A stretch of DNA of 64,000 bases from JAPLNB01 sp964451955 (GCA_964451955.1 CAYVKG010000012.1:1-64000), one strand, 5' to 3'. Positions 35,791-44,843 are shown, numbered from the stretch's first letter. Notes: a model not told the origin generated them from the sequence alone. Program-made: numbers and translations.

Positions 35791-36597
35791 CTAGTGTCCG
35801 TTGGGGCTCAGGGCGGTGGGGACACACCAGAGGCGCGATCGCCCCTGAGTGCCCACGGCGGCATGAGTGACCGGGTCGGCCTGCGCCTCTCGGTAATAGT
35901 CGCCCAGCGTGAGCCACTCGACCGATGCGCCGAAGGTGCTCACAATCGCACCGGCCGCAAGTCGTGCCTGGGATCCGCCATGCCGGGCGCTGATCCCTTC
36001 AGTCGGGTAATTTGATCCATCATTGAAGTAGAAGCCGGAGTCCACTTCCGCCATCTGCTCCCACATCAGAATATCACTGGTTTTGTACTGCGTGATTTTC
36101 GTCCAGATGTTCTTGGTGTCCACTCGACCGTATCCGCAGATGGCTCCATTGAGTCCATAGCTGGTGATCGCGTGCACGGGGCCCTTGCTGCCGGCTCTCC
36201 AGTTCTCCTCAGGGTCGAACGGGCAATGATACACCTTCTCGGTTCGGATGTACTTCCAGAGCGCCCCTGTGCTCATGCTGTTCCTGCCTGCGGGAACCGG
36301 CAAGCCCAGCACGAAGTTGTATCCCCGCGTCCCGTCATACAGCCATCCCGTTGGCCCCATCTTGGGATCCGCGTCCTTGGACGCCCAGTTCGGGAACGGC
36401 AAGAACTGGTTGTTGTCATTGGCATACAAGTTGACCGCCTGCATGAATGTCCTGTGATTAGACATACACACCGTTCTGGCGGCCGCTTCTTTTGCCCTCC
36501 TTAGCGCGGGCAGAAGGATCGAGATCAGCAATGCGATAATGCCAATCACGACAAGGAGTTCCACCAACGTAAAACCGCTGCGTTGTCTGGTTTTCAT
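35791..36597 (-). CDS. Planctomycete-type pseudopilin (type II secretion-like)
   Basis: A 268-aa protein with a class III prepilin leader: MKTRQRSG followed by FTLVELLVVIGIIALLISILLPAL, with cleavage expected after Gly8 and Glu5 of the mature helix present. The C-terminal domain (MSNHRTFMQAVNLYANDNNQFLPF, YHCPFD) is the form common in planctomycete 'prepilin-type' proteins, related to DUF1559/SBP_bac_10 proteins. Such genes occur in many copies per genome, usually without other secretion genes nearby, as here. It converges with the beta-repeat exoprotein gene. Confidence 0.9.
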   Translation of the reverse strand: MKTRQRSGFTLVELLVVIGIIALLISILLPALRRAKEAAARTVCMSNHRTFMQAVNLYANDNNQFLPFPNWASKDADPKMGPTGWLYDGTRGYNFVLGLPVPAGRNSMSTGALWKYIRTEKVYHCPFDPEENWRAGSKGPVHAITSYGLNGAICGYGRVDTKNIWTKITQYKTSDILMWEQMAEVDSGFYFNDGSNYPTEGISARHGGSQARLAAGAIVSTFGASVEWLTLGDYYREAQADPVTHAAVGTQGRSRLWCVPTALSPNGH

Positions 36598-36718
36598 GTG
36601 CCGCTCTCAGAAAGGGCCTAACTTTTTGTCCGGTCTAGAAATGCAAATCAAACTTTCGCCACTCTCGCTAGTGATTCTAATGTACTACGCTATCCGCGTC
36701 AAATGGTTTCCGGGCGAG

Positions 36719-36746
36719 TTGCAAAAGGCGAATCCCCCGCTACAAT
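36719..36746 (+). promoter_or_regulatory. Candidate promoter for rpsR
   Basis: TTGCAA (36719-36724), 16-nt spacer, TACAAT (36741-36746). The rpsR ATG is 34 nt downstream, with GGAG at about 36766-36769 as a ribosome binding site. Confidence 0.45.
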
Positions 36747-36780
36747 GCCCCGCTCGACCTATTTCGGAGTATTAACGCTT

Positions 36781-37059
36781 ATGCCCAGGCCGCAGAACAA
36801 CCGCGAACGCCGCGAACGTCAAGAGAAGTTCCAGTCCTTCAGCCGTCCGAAGATCAAGATCACCCGGACCAGCGCCTCCGGCAAAGTGTATATTGACTAC
36901 AAGGACACCGAATCGCTCAAGCGGATGATCTCCGGCAACGGCAAGATCCTCTCCCGCAAGCGGACCGGCGCAACCGCGATGGAACAGCGCATGCTGGCCC
37001 GCGCGATCAAGCGAGCCCGGTACATGGCCCTGTTGCCCTATATCACCGCCTTGTCCTGA
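36781..37059 (+). CDS. rpsR: Small ribosomal subunit protein bS18
   Basis: Ribosomal protein S18 (92 aa), which binds the 30S platform next to S6. The conserved core is DYKDTESLKRMISGNGKILSRKRTG (key residues IDYKD, GKIL and RKRTG) and AIKRARYMALLPY near the C-terminus. ATG 36781 gives the usual length; an in-frame ATG at 36703 would lie upstream of the promoter. Unlike the common rpsF-ssb-rpsR-rplI operon it stands alone here, with its own promoter and a strong terminator. Confidence 0.96.
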   Translation: MPRPQNNRERRERQEKFQSFSRPKIKITRTSASGKVYIDYKDTESLKRMISGNGKILSRKRTGATAMEQRMLARAIKRARYMALLPYITALS

Positions 37060-37084
37060 TCCAGGTTGCCAGAGACTAATCAGG

Positions 37085-37121
37085 CCGCCCGCCCCAACCC
37101 GGCGCGGGCGGTTTCTTTTTT
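37085..37121 (+). terminator. Intrinsic terminator of rpsR
   Basis: CCGCCCGC (37085-37092) and GCGGGCGG (37104-37111) form a perfect 8-bp stem around an 11-nt loop. The T-rich tract TTTCTTTTTT follows directly. Confidence 0.87.
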
Positions 37122-37157
37122 CCCCGCGCGGATTCGATTCCGCGGTCGCGTTGCCGG

Positions 37158-37195
37158 GAAAAAGAGAACAGGCCACGGGAACGTCCCATGGCCTG
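37158..37195 (-). terminator. Intrinsic terminator of the HU gene
   Basis: On the minus strand CAGGCCA-T-GGGA (37195-37184), a 3-nt loop and TCCC-G-TGGCCTG (37180-37169) form a 12-position stem with one mismatch. It is followed by a T-rich tract (37168-37158). It lies 28 nt after the HU stop. Confidence 0.78.
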
Positions 37196-37223
37196 CCCGC
37201 ATTTCACCGAGAAAAACAACGAA

Positions 37224-37538
37224 TTACTTCTTGGCGCCGATGATGGCGTCCTTGGCGGCCTTGGCCACGCGGAATTTCACGACCTTCTTCTTCGGGACGG
37301 TCACTTCCTGACCGGCCTTGGGCCCGAACCGCATGACCATCTTGCGTGCGGGCCGCTCGACCAACACGAGCTTGCCGATGCCGGGAATCACGAATGTGTT
37401 CTTGGCATTCTTGTAGGCCAGTTCCGCCTGCGCGGCGAGCACCAGGGTTGCCTGTTTCTTGGTGATCTCGGCCGCCTCGGCGAGCTTGGCCGCGATCTCG
37501 GATTTGGTGAGGGTCTTCCCACCGGTTGCTTTAGCCAT
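37224..37538 (-). CDS. HU/IHF family DNA-binding protein
   Basis: Histone-like protein of 104 aa that bends DNA as a dimer. The family pattern is visible: LTKSEIAAKLAEAAEITKKQA in the helical part, FVIPGIGKLVLVERPARK where GIG(KL) and R-x-x-R-x-x form the beta arm and its DNA-contacting tip, and a C-terminal VKFRVAKAAKDAI helix. It is about 12 residues longer than E. coli HU, at the N-terminus (MAKATGGKT). Strong SD AAGGAG precedes ATG 37538. It converges with rpsR; each has its own terminator. Confidence 0.94.
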   Translation of the reverse strand: MAKATGGKTLTKSEIAAKLAEAAEITKKQATLVLAAQAELAYKNAKNTFVIPGIGKLVLVERPARKMVMRFGPKAGQEVTVPKKKVVKFRVAKAAKDAIIGAKK

Positions 37539-37883
37539 ACCAATACTCCTTGTTTTGGGAGACAGGTGCCTCGCCCCTTCCAGAGGCGAGTGGAGCCACC
37601 GCCGCTGACCAGCCGGCGGCCGGGCGCTCTCCCAATCGCGCCCGCTTCCTGAGCCCGTGCGACAAGCACGAAGCCTCCGGAACGTTCGTGACGTTCCATA
37701 GGGTCAAAAAAATACCCGAAAAAACAGGCATTTTCAATGCCCTCTATCCAGAAACATCGGGTTTTTCGGGCATTTTTCTGCAGCGGGCGCCTGCTTTGGG
37801 CAAAAAACACCCCAAAAACCGCGAGAACATCGTCTGTTTCAGACGGCGGCATGGCCCGCATCCGCCCCTGCCGCCACGTCTCT
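37539..37883. other. Intergenic region with A/T tracts upstream of HU
   Basis: These 345 nt lie between two minus-strand genes. The half nearer the amidohydrolase gene is rich in A and T runs (37706-37712, 37719-37724, 37802-37807, 37814-37818), unusual for this GC-rich window. A perfect inverted repeat GGAACGT-N5-ACGTTCC lies at 37679-37697 and a hairpin with T-run at 37719-37741. The HU promoter must be here but no convincing -35/-10 pair was identified. Confidence 0.5.
37719..37741 (-). terminator. Possible weak terminator behind the rhaB-amidohydrolase unit
   Basis: On the minus strand GGCATT-GAA-AATGCC (37741-37727) is a 6-bp hairpin followed by TGTTTTTT. It is about 140 nt after the amidohydrolase stop. 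The stem is short and AT-rich. Confidence 0.35.
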
Positions 37884-38837
37884 TCATGCGTTGGTCAATC
37901 GCAGAATCTCCCCCGCCCGCTGCCAATATGCCTGATCGAAGCCCATTTTCCGCTTGATCAGGGCGTCCCGCCGCATCCAGTTTCGCTCCCGCATAGTCCG
38001 TATTGACTCGATGAGTCCCACGCTTGGCATGGGTGGGATCGGCAGGATGGGCCAGTCGCTCCCATGTACCAGTTTCTTTCGGACCGCCTCGTCCGCGAGG
38101 ATCGATTGGTACGCGTACCAACGCGGTGGGAGGTTCAGTGCCGCCGTGTCGCCGTAGAAATGCTCATGCTCCTTTGCCATCCGCAGGAACCTGGGCAGGT
38201 AATCCGTCTGCCATGGCAGCGCCCGGGTGGCGCAGTGAGCGGCGATCACGGTCACGCCGCGGTCCAATGCCGGTTCTAGAACCGTTGGGTCCGCTGTCGA
38301 AACATCGAATGCGGGCAGCGCCTGCTCGAATCCGGTATGACACAACAGCGGCAACTTGTGGTGTGCCATCGCGTCGTACAGGGCGATGCATCGGTCATCG
38401 GCCGGGTTGAATCCCTGCGTGGCGGGCAGCCATTTCATCAGCACCGCCCCTTCCTTGACACATCGTTCCAGTTCGGTGACGGCGTCCTTGCGATACGGAT
38501 GCACCGAACACCCGAAGAGCATCTTTTCCGGATGCCGCCGGACGACGTCCCGGACGTACTGGTTTGTCACGTGAATATGGGTTCGGTGGGGATCGGGCGT
38601 TCCGTCGCGGTCATACACCCTGTCAAATGCCAGCACCACGGCCGCGTCGATCTCCGGCGTGTGTTCGATCGTCTCTGCCAGGCCGGCCTCAATCGCGCGC
38701 TCCGCCGCCTCGTCGCTGCCCCGGATTCCAAGCCGCATGCGCATGAACCTGAACGCCCACGATTTCAACAGGCGATCCGACATGAATCCGTGCCCCTCGG
38801 TGAATGCCGAGATGTGCACGTGGCAATCGATGATCAC
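37884..38837 (-). CDS. Amidohydrolase family protein (COG2159-like TIM barrel)
   Basis: Metal-dependent hydrolase of the amidohydrolase_2 type (317 aa). Visible metal and catalytic positions are DCHVHIS at the start, a Lys in MKWLPATQG, CHTG, AHCATR and the Asp of HGSDWP. Relatives include lactonases and decarboxylases acting on small acids. It starts with GTG directly after the TAG of the rhamnulokinase gene (TAG at 38840-38838, GTG at 38837-38835), so translation is probably coupled. The tight coupling suggests a role in the same sugar route, for example opening a lactone, but that is inference. Confidence 0.85.
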   Translation of the reverse strand: MIIDCHVHISAFTEGHGFMSDRLLKSWAFRFMRMRLGIRGSDEAAERAIEAGLAETIEHTPEIDAAVVLAFDRVYDRDGTPDPHRTHIHVTNQYVRDVVRRHPEKMLFGCSVHPYRKDAVTELERCVKEGAVLMKWLPATQGFNPADDRCIALYDAMAHHKLPLLCHTGFEQALPAFDVSTADPTVLEPALDRGVTVIAAHCATRALPWQTDYLPRFLRMAKEHEHFYGDTAALNLPPRWYAYQSILADEAVRKKLVHGSDWPILPIPPMPSVGLIESIRTMRERNWMRRDALIKRKMGFDQAYWQRAGEILRLTNA

Positions 38838-40304
38838 CTAAAGAATCTCCCGGTATCTGGCATAAGCGTTATCCCATGTTCGGGTGTCGCGCGGCTCATA
38901 TCGTTTCACGTCAAAACTCGACCTGATGACGGACCGCATCTCATCCAATGACTTGATCTCACCCGTCGCCATGGCCTGCACCAGCAGATTCCCGATTGCC
39001 GTTGCTTCGACAGGCCCCGCCAGCACCGGCCGGGCGCACGCGTCGGCGGTCATCTGGTTCAGCAGATCGTTCTGGCACCCCCCGCCGACAATATGGATGA
39101 CCCGCATCTTCTGGCCCAGCACATCCTCCAGACCCTCCAGCGTCTTGCGGTAGGTCAACGCCAGGCCTTCGAGGCAGCTTCGCACGAATTCGCCGGGAGT
39201 TGTCGGTGGCGCCTGCTTGGTCTTGCGGCAAAAGGCCTCGATCTTCCTTGGCATCTCTCCGGGCGTCAGGAACGGCCCGTAATCCGGGTTCAGCATGGCC
39301 AGGAATGGCCTGGCCTCGCTCGCCAATTGAGCCAATTCCGCGTAACTGAACTCGTGGCCATCCTTCAGCCACTGTCGCCTGCATTCCTGCACGGGCCACA
39401 GTCCCATGATGTTCTTCAGGAACCGAATGGTCCCGTTTACGCCGCCCTCATTGGTGTAGTTATATTTGTGGGACTTCTCATTGATGATCGGATTGGTCAA
39501 CTCGACGCCCATGAGCGACCACGTGCCTGACGAGATGTAGCACCACCCCTCTCCCTCCGCCGGCACTGCCGCGACCGCCGATCCCGTGTCATGGGATGCC
39601 GGCGCTATGACCGGAATCCCGCCGACGCCACAGTCCTCGGCGACGTCCCTCCTTACATTTCCCAGGACTGTCCCGGCCGGGACGATATCACACAGGATTT
39701 CGGTCGGCAGTTCCAATTCGCTTAGCAGGTCTCTGGCCCAGTCCTTCCGGACAGGATCGTAGAACTGGCTCGTGGTCGCGATCGAGAATTCGTTCTTCTT
39801 GACTCCGGTAAACAGATAATGAAAAAGATCCGGGACAAACAGCAACTTGTCCGCGATTTTCAACACTTGTGAATCCGCCAGTTTCATCGCATACAGTTGA
39901 AACAGGCTGTTAAACTGGAGGAACTGAATCCCCGTCGCGCCGAAGACCCTCTCGCGGGGCACGCGGGCGAACACCTTGTCCATGATCCCTTCAGTCCTCG
40001 GGTCGCGATACATGAACGGATTGCCCAGGATCTCGCCGTTTCGATCCAACAGCCCAAAATCCACTCCCCAGGTATCCACCCCAATCCCGGAGAGGGTTCC
40101 CGCGCCGGCGGCCTTCCGCAGCCCGGTCTTCAACTCTTCCCATTGTCCCAACAGCGACCACTGAAAGTGCCCGTTGAGCTTCCCGCAGGGGTTGGCGAAG
40201 CGATGTTTCTCTTCCAGCGTCAATCGCCCATCGCGAAGCGTCCCGACAATTGCCCGCCCCGACTCGGCACCCATATCAAACGCCAGAAACTTCTTCTCTG
40301 CCAT
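38838..40304 (-). CDS. rhaB: Rhamnulokinase (FGGY family)
   Basis: FGGY carbohydrate kinase (488 aa) that phosphorylates L-rhamnulose at C1. The opening FLAFDMGAESGRAIVG is the RhaB form of the phosphate-binding loop. GIGVDTWGVDFGLLD with the catalytic Asp, YRDPRTEG, and YISSGTWSLMGVEL followed by NYTNEGGVNGTIRFLKNIMG are strongly RhaB-like; HIVGGGCQNDLLNQMTADA is the second ATP region. A good SD (AGTAGGAG) precedes ATG 40304. Isomerase (rhaA) and aldolase (rhaD) genes are not adjacent; a class II aldolase gene lies 6 kb away. Confidence 0.92.
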   Translation of the reverse strand: MAEKKFLAFDMGAESGRAIVGTLRDGRLTLEEKHRFANPCGKLNGHFQWSLLGQWEELKTGLRKAAGAGTLSGIGVDTWGVDFGLLDRNGEILGNPFMYRDPRTEGIMDKVFARVPRERVFGATGIQFLQFNSLFQLYAMKLADSQVLKIADKLLFVPDLFHYLFTGVKKNEFSIATTSQFYDPVRKDWARDLLSELELPTEILCDIVPAGTVLGNVRRDVAEDCGVGGIPVIAPASHDTGSAVAAVPAEGEGWCYISSGTWSLMGVELTNPIINEKSHKYNYTNEGGVNGTIRFLKNIMGLWPVQECRRQWLKDGHEFSYAELAQLASEARPFLAMLNPDYGPFLTPGEMPRKIEAFCRKTKQAPPTTPGEFVRSCLEGLALTYRKTLEGLEDVLGQKMRVIHIVGGGCQNDLLNQMTADACARPVLAGPVEATAIGNLLVQAMATGEIKSLDEMRSVIRSSFDVKRYEPRDTRTWDNAYARYREIL

Positions 40305-40589
40305 TCATTATCTCCTACTAGAAGTGCTCTCATCCTATCACCGCATCCGCATGCCCAAAAGACCATGCCGCGGAAGCGAGCGATGAGGCTGGAGGCATCC
40401 TCGCATGCCGCGGTCGCGAGCGTCGATTCGGTGTGCCGACGCCATCCGTTGGCCCAACTGCAGTTTGCCGAAAGATATCTCGGGTCCTGCCCAACGGGCT
40501 TGCCGCAGGAGGGTAGACACAGTAGGACTTCACCATGGGCCCGTCGGCGCCGGCCGGCGCCCAAATACCAACAATCTTCGAGAGGCCAT

Positions 40590-41927
40590 ATGAAATCGAC
40601 ACGACGTTCGTTTCTCAAGGCGGCTGCCGCTTCGGTCAGCGTTCCGTTCATCCTGCCATCCCATGTGTGGGGAGCGGAAACAAAGCCCAACTCCCGCGTG
40701 ACCATGGGATTCATCGGCATGGGAACCCAGAACAACGGTCTCTTGGGCGGCTTCCTTGGCCAGGACACGCAGGTTCTGGCTGTCTGCGACGTGGACACCA
40801 CCCGCCGTGAAAACGCAAAGAAACGAGTGGAAGAGCACTACGCCAACCACAAAGTCGAAGGCGCGAAATGCGACGCCTACAACGATTTCCGCGAGATCAT
40901 CAATCGCAAAGACATCGACGCCGTCTGCATCGCCACCCCCGATCACTGGCACGCCATCATCACCCTGGCCGCCCTTCGCGCGGGCAAGGACGTGTACTGC
41001 GAAAAGCCCCTGACTCACAACATTCATGAGGCCATTGAGGTCATCAAGGCCGTCGATGCCAACAAGCGGGTGCTCCAGACCGGATCCATGCAGCGATCCA
41101 GCAAAGAGTTTCGGATTGCCTGTGAGCTTGTTCAGAATGGATGCATCGGCAAGGTCCAGCGGGTCGAGTGCGCGTTCGGCGACCCCGGCCGGCCCTGCGA
41201 CCTGAAAGAGGAACCTGCCGAGCCCGGACTTGATTGGAACTTCTGGCTGGGGCCGGCTCCCGTCCGACCCTACAACTCCGAACTCAGCCCGCGCGGCCTC
41301 CACAGGCACTTTCCCAACTGGCGCAACTACCGCGAATACGGGGGCGGAATGGTCACCGATTGGGGCGCCCATCACCTGGATATCGCCCAGTGGGGCCTGG
41401 GCATGGACGACAGCGGCCCCGTCGAGATCCTGCCCCCCGAGCGACGCAACGCCCGACGCGGCGCAAAGCTGGTCTATGCCAATGGCGTCACCGTCGAGCA
41501 CAAGGATGGATTCGGCGTCCACTTCTACGGCACCGAGGGTGAAGTCAGGGTCAATCGAGGCCGATTCAGTTTCAAACGCGGGGATGAGGTCATCGCCTCC
41601 TTCGTTGGCGATCGGGAAAAAGAACAGGGAACCTCCTGTGCCGCTCAGGTCCAGAAGGCCGAGCGGGCATTCCTGGCCGACGCCAAGATCAAACTCTATG
41701 TCAGCGGCAATCACCTGACCGACTTCATGAACTGCGTTGCCTCGCGCAAGAAGCCCATCACCAGCGAACAGGTCGGCGGGCGAAGCGCCATCTGCTGCCA
41801 TCTCATGAACCAGGCCTATTACAATGGCCAGAAGATCAAATGGGATCCTGCCAAGATGGCCTTTGCCGATGGCACCGGCGACCCGAAGTGGCTCACCCGC
41901 GATTACCGCGGGCCATGGAATGTGTGA
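40590..41927 (+). CDS. Gfo/Idh/MocA family oxidoreductase with Tat signal
   Basis: NAD(P)-dependent sugar oxidoreductase family protein, 445 aa from ATG 40590 (GAGAGG upstream). The N-terminus STRRSFLKAAAA is a twin-arginine signal peptide. The Rossmann fold shows VTMGFIGMGTQNNGLLGG, and the family's catalytic-site pattern is in VYCEKPLTHN; GGGMVTDWGAHHLDIAQWGLG is typical of the planctomycete/Bacteroidetes exported subgroup. Planctomycete genomes carry many such genes, thought to modify sugars outside the cytoplasm. It is divergent from rhaB, with 285 nt between, which hints at shared regulation. Confidence 0.92.
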   Translation: MKSTRRSFLKAAAASVSVPFILPSHVWGAETKPNSRVTMGFIGMGTQNNGLLGGFLGQDTQVLAVCDVDTTRRENAKKRVEEHYANHKVEGAKCDAYNDFREIINRKDIDAVCIATPDHWHAIITLAALRAGKDVYCEKPLTHNIHEAIEVIKAVDANKRVLQTGSMQRSSKEFRIACELVQNGCIGKVQRVECAFGDPGRPCDLKEEPAEPGLDWNFWLGPAPVRPYNSELSPRGLHRHFPNWRNYREYGGGMVTDWGAHHLDIAQWGLGMDDSGPVEILPPERRNARRGAKLVYANGVTVEHKDGFGVHFYGTEGEVRVNRGRFSFKRGDEVIASFVGDREKEQGTSCAAQVQKAERAFLADAKIKLYVSGNHLTDFMNCVASRKKPITSEQVGGRSAICCHLMNQAYYNGQKIKWDPAKMAFADGTGDPKWLTRDYRGPWNV

Positions 41928-41960
41928 ACGCCTTTGCTAATGAGTCGTTTAACGCGGCAT

Positions 41961-41990
41961 AAAGCCCTCCGGAGTTCCCCGGGGGGCTTT
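41961..41990 (+). terminator. Probable terminator after the oxidoreductase
   Basis: AAAGCCCTCCGG and CCGGGGGGCTTT form a 12-bp stem with one T-G pair around a 6-nt loop. The U-tract is only the TTT that closes the stem, so strength is uncertain. Confidence 0.5.
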
Positions 41991-42162
41991 GCCGTTGGTC
42001 GTCAGGCGGACCACCCCTGCGGGAAGACGCGGTCGCCGCCTGAGATCGGCTGGGTTCGGTCCCAATGCGATGACGGCCTGCCCGGGGTTTCACGGCCGAT
42101 CCTCAGCGAGGATTTGCTCGCCGCCAGACCTCTGCCGCCCTTTCAAACACGAGCCAATACCC

Positions 42163-42168
42163 TAGAAT
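42163..42168 (+). promoter_or_regulatory. -10-like TAGAAT before coaE
   Basis: TAGAAT ends 13 nt before GTG 42182. The best upstream -35 candidate is a weak TTTCAA at 42141-42146 (16-nt spacer). No Shine-Dalgarno is seen. Confidence 0.3.
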
Positions 42169-42181
42169 CTGGTCCTGCACT

Positions 42182-42814
42182 GTGTTTGCTGGCAAGCCCA
42201 TCATCGGCATCGTCGGCGGCGTCGGCTCCGGCAAGTCCCACGTTGCCGGCCTCTTCGGCGAACTCGGCTGCCTGGTCATCAACTCCGATGAACAGGTCTC
42301 GCAGGTCTATAGGCTCCGCGAAGTTCAGGATACGCTCCGAGAGTGGTGGGGCCCCTCCATCCTCCTTCCCGACCGCCAAGTCAACCGCTCGGCCATCGCC
42401 AGGATCGTCTTCGCCGACCCTGTTCAGCTTCGCCGCCTCGAATCCCTGTTGCATCCCCGCGTGGCCGAGCTTCGTGACCAGGCCATGGCTGCCCGCGCAC
42501 AAGACCCGGCGACGCTGGCATACATCTGGGACGCGCCCCTGCTGATTGAGGCCGGTCTGGCACCCCGATGCGACGCGATTGTGTTTGTGGACGCCCCCCC
42601 CGAGCAGCGACTTCGTCGAGTGCAGTCGACCCGTGGCTGGACGGAGGCCCAATGGCTCGCCAGAGAAAAATCTCAGTTGCCACTGGACAACAAGCGCAAA
42701 ATCGCTAAATATATGGTTTGTAATGCCGCCGATGCGGACAACGAAGTCCGCCGTCAAGTCCGCGAAGTGCTTTCCTGTATTCTCGCTGAGGTTCGACGGT
42801 ACTGCACCGGGTAG
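42182..42814 (+). CDS. coaE: Dephospho-CoA kinase
   Basis: CoaE phosphorylates dephospho-CoA, the last step of coenzyme A synthesis. The 210-aa product has the P-loop GIVGGVGSGKSHVA, the Asp of INSDEQV that corresponds to the family's catalytic D, LLHPRV, PLLIEAGL and the lid region RRVQSTRGWTEAQWLAREKSQ. The GTG start matches the usual length (about 200 aa). It stands alone between the oxidoreductase and rho. Confidence 0.93.
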   Translation: MFAGKPIIGIVGGVGSGKSHVAGLFGELGCLVINSDEQVSQVYRLREVQDTLREWWGPSILLPDRQVNRSAIARIVFADPVQLRRLESLLHPRVAELRDQAMAARAQDPATLAYIWDAPLLIEAGLAPRCDAIVFVDAPPEQRLRRVQSTRGWTEAQWLAREKSQLPLDNKRKIAKYMVCNAADADNEVRRQVREVLSCILAEVRRYCTG

Positions 42815-43169
42815 GGCTTTGGGCCGGGGACTGAGTCAGCGAATTATCGGACACGCATGCCGTAGCGACAGACTAACGAGTTTTACCGCGTGTTTTTGAG
42901 TTTCGGATTGAGGCATCCGAACCTCCGGTGGCGATCGGAGTACTACTGTAGGCCCCCATTTGACAACCGAGTGCCTCGCCGCCCGCGCCATCAATGCAGT
43001 GTAACTATCCCTCTGAGATTAACTTGTGCAGATCGGGTGCGACCCGGTCGCCGGACCTTAGGTACAACGGAGCCGATATCGATCGGTATTTGTCGGGGGA
43101 CAAGAACACACTACGGAGCGGGTACCTGATTCAGGTTCTCCCATCTAGCTTTTTGGAGGCCCACTAGCA
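42815..43169. other. Intergenic region, rho leader
   Basis: These 355 nt precede rho. No coding frame with family resemblance is present. A TTGACA (42960-42965) has no good -10 at the proper distance. The rho SD GGAGG lies at about 43155-43159. A long leader would fit the autoregulation known for rho in other bacteria, but no specific structure was recognised. Confidence 0.4.
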
Positions 43170-44780
43170 ATGGCCAAGAGTTCAGGAAAACCACGCCGAC
43201 ACAGTTCGCACCGCGAGCGAGACCGTGAGCGTGAGCCGTCCGCAAAACATCGCAGTGCCCCAACCGCTGCGGCGGCAGAGGCTAACAACAACGTCGAGAG
43301 CCCGGAAGTCGAGACCGATTCGCCCGCCGTGGCCACGATTGTCGAGACTTCCCCCGAATCGCCTGCCGCCCAGCCCGAGGAGAAGACCGCCACGCCCGCC
43401 GAGAAGAGCGAAAAGCCCGACAAACCCGAACAGCCGGCCAAGCCCGAGCGGCAACCCGGCGGGAACGATGACATTGCGGTCATCGACGAAGAGACAAATG
43501 CCAAATATGAACAAGTCAAGGGCGGCAAGCTCTTCATCCGGGACCTCCAGCAGATGGACGTCCATCAGCTCCACGATATCGCCAAAGCCGAGGGCATACA
43601 GGACTACATTGGCCTGAAGAAACAGGACCTGATTTTCCAGATCCTCCGCTCGCGCATCCGCCAGAACGGCCTGATGTACGGCGAAGGGGTCCTGGAAATC
43701 CTCCCCGATGGCTTTGGATTCCTTCGTTCGCCGGAGTACTCGTATCTGCCCTGCCCCGATGACATCTACATCAGTCCATCCCAGATTCGTCGCTTCGGCC
43801 TCCGGAATGGGCACGTTGTGCAGGGTCAGATTCGCCCCCCCAAGGAATCCGAACGCTACTTCGCCCTCCTCCGCGTCGAAGCCATCAACGGCGAAGACCC
43901 CGAGCGCATCACCGAAGTCACCAACTTCGAAGACCTCACCCCTTTGCATCCCAATTCCCGCTTTATCCTCGAAACCGGCCCCAAAGAGCTGAACATGCGC
44001 ATCGTCGATCTCGTCACGCCGATCGGCAAGGGCCAGCGAATGCTCATCGTCGCTCCCCCTCGGACTGGCAAGACGGTGCTCCTCCAGAAAATCGCCAATT
44101 CCATCAGCGCCAACAACCCCGAAGTCATCCTGATCATCCTCCTGATCGACGAACGACCTGAAGAAGTGACCGACATGCAGCGGAACACCAAGGCCGAGGT
44201 CGTCAGCTCCACCTTCGACGAACCCTCCAGCCGACACGTGCAAGTGGCCGAGATGGTCATCGAGAAGGCCAAGCGATACGTGGAATTTGGCAAGGACGTG
44301 GTGATCCTGCTTGACTCGATCACACGCCTGGCCCGCGCCTACAACACCGAAGTGCCGCACTCCGGAAAGATCCTGACCGGTGGCGTCGACGCTAACGCCC
44401 TCCAGAAGCCCAAACGATTTTTCGGCGCTGCTCGAAAGCTCGAGGAAGGTGGCTCCCTCACCATCCTCGGCACCGCCCTGGTCGATACCGGTTCCAAAAT
44501 GGACGAAGTCATTTTCGAAGAGTTCAAGGGCACCGGCAACGCCGAACTTCACCTCGACCGCCGCCTCGTGGACAAACGCATTTGGCCAGCCATCGACATC
44601 AACTCCTCCGGCACCCGTCGCGAAGAACTGTTGCTCGATCCGAAGGAACTGGAGCTCGTCTATCGGCTCCGCCGCGTGCTGAGCGACATGAACCCCGTGG
44701 AAGCTATCGAACTGCTCCGCGGACGCCTCGAAAAGGTCCCCAGCAATGCGCAGTTCCTGATGTCCATGAATCTGGACTAA
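43170..44780 (+). CDS. rho: Transcription termination factor Rho
   Basis: Hexameric RNA helicase (536 aa) that ends transcription. Residues 1 to about 105 are a low-complexity acidic/Lys/Pro extension (EKSEKPDKPEQPAKPERQ) absent from E. coli Rho. Next come the Rho_N helical domain (RDLQQMDVHQLHDIAKAEGI), the cold-shock-like RNA-binding part (GVLEILPDGFGFLRSPEYSY), and the ATPase core with Walker A APPRTGKT (residues 295-302) and VILIILLIDERPEEVTDM. The R-loop/arginine finger region lies in HLDRRLVDKRIWPAIDI. GGAGG precedes the ATG by about 11 nt. A strong intrinsic terminator follows. Confidence 0.97.
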   Translation: MAKSSGKPRRHSSHRERDREREPSAKHRSAPTAAAAEANNNVESPEVETDSPAVATIVETSPESPAAQPEEKTATPAEKSEKPDKPEQPAKPERQPGGNDDIAVIDEETNAKYEQVKGGKLFIRDLQQMDVHQLHDIAKAEGIQDYIGLKKQDLIFQILRSRIRQNGLMYGEGVLEILPDGFGFLRSPEYSYLPCPDDIYISPSQIRRFGLRNGHVVQGQIRPPKESERYFALLRVEAINGEDPERITEVTNFEDLTPLHPNSRFILETGPKELNMRIVDLVTPIGKGQRMLIVAPPRTGKTVLLQKIANSISANNPEVILIILLIDERPEEVTDMQRNTKAEVVSSTFDEPSSRHVQVAEMVIEKAKRYVEFGKDVVILLDSITRLARAYNTEVPHSGKILTGGVDANALQKPKRFFGAARKLEEGGSLTILGTALVDTGSKMDEVIFEEFKGTGNAELHLDRRLVDKRIWPAIDINSSGTRREELLLDPKELELVYRLRRVLSDMNPVEAIELLRGRLEKVPSNAQFLMSMNLD

Positions 44781-44812
44781 AGACCTTTCTTTTGAATGCA
44801 CCGTCTTTTCCC

Positions 44813-44843
44813 AGCCCCGGGTCTTCTTCCGGGGCTTTTCTTT
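44813..44843 (+). terminator. Intrinsic terminator of rho
   Basis: AGCCCCGG (44813-44820) and CCGGGGCT (44829-44836) make a perfect 8-bp stem around an 8-nt loop. TTTTCTTT follows. Confidence 0.87.

Noticed and set aside
36670..36697. dif-like sequence near the skew transition (AGTGATTCTAA, then TGTACT)
   Set aside because: The left arm matches the XerC consensus at about 7 of 11 positions, but the right arm (ACGCTATCCGC) does not resemble the XerD arm.
37679..37697. GGAACGT-N5-ACGTTCC as an HU operator
   Set aside because: The dyad is perfect but short, and no promoter could be placed near it, so it is only mentioned within the intergenic entry.
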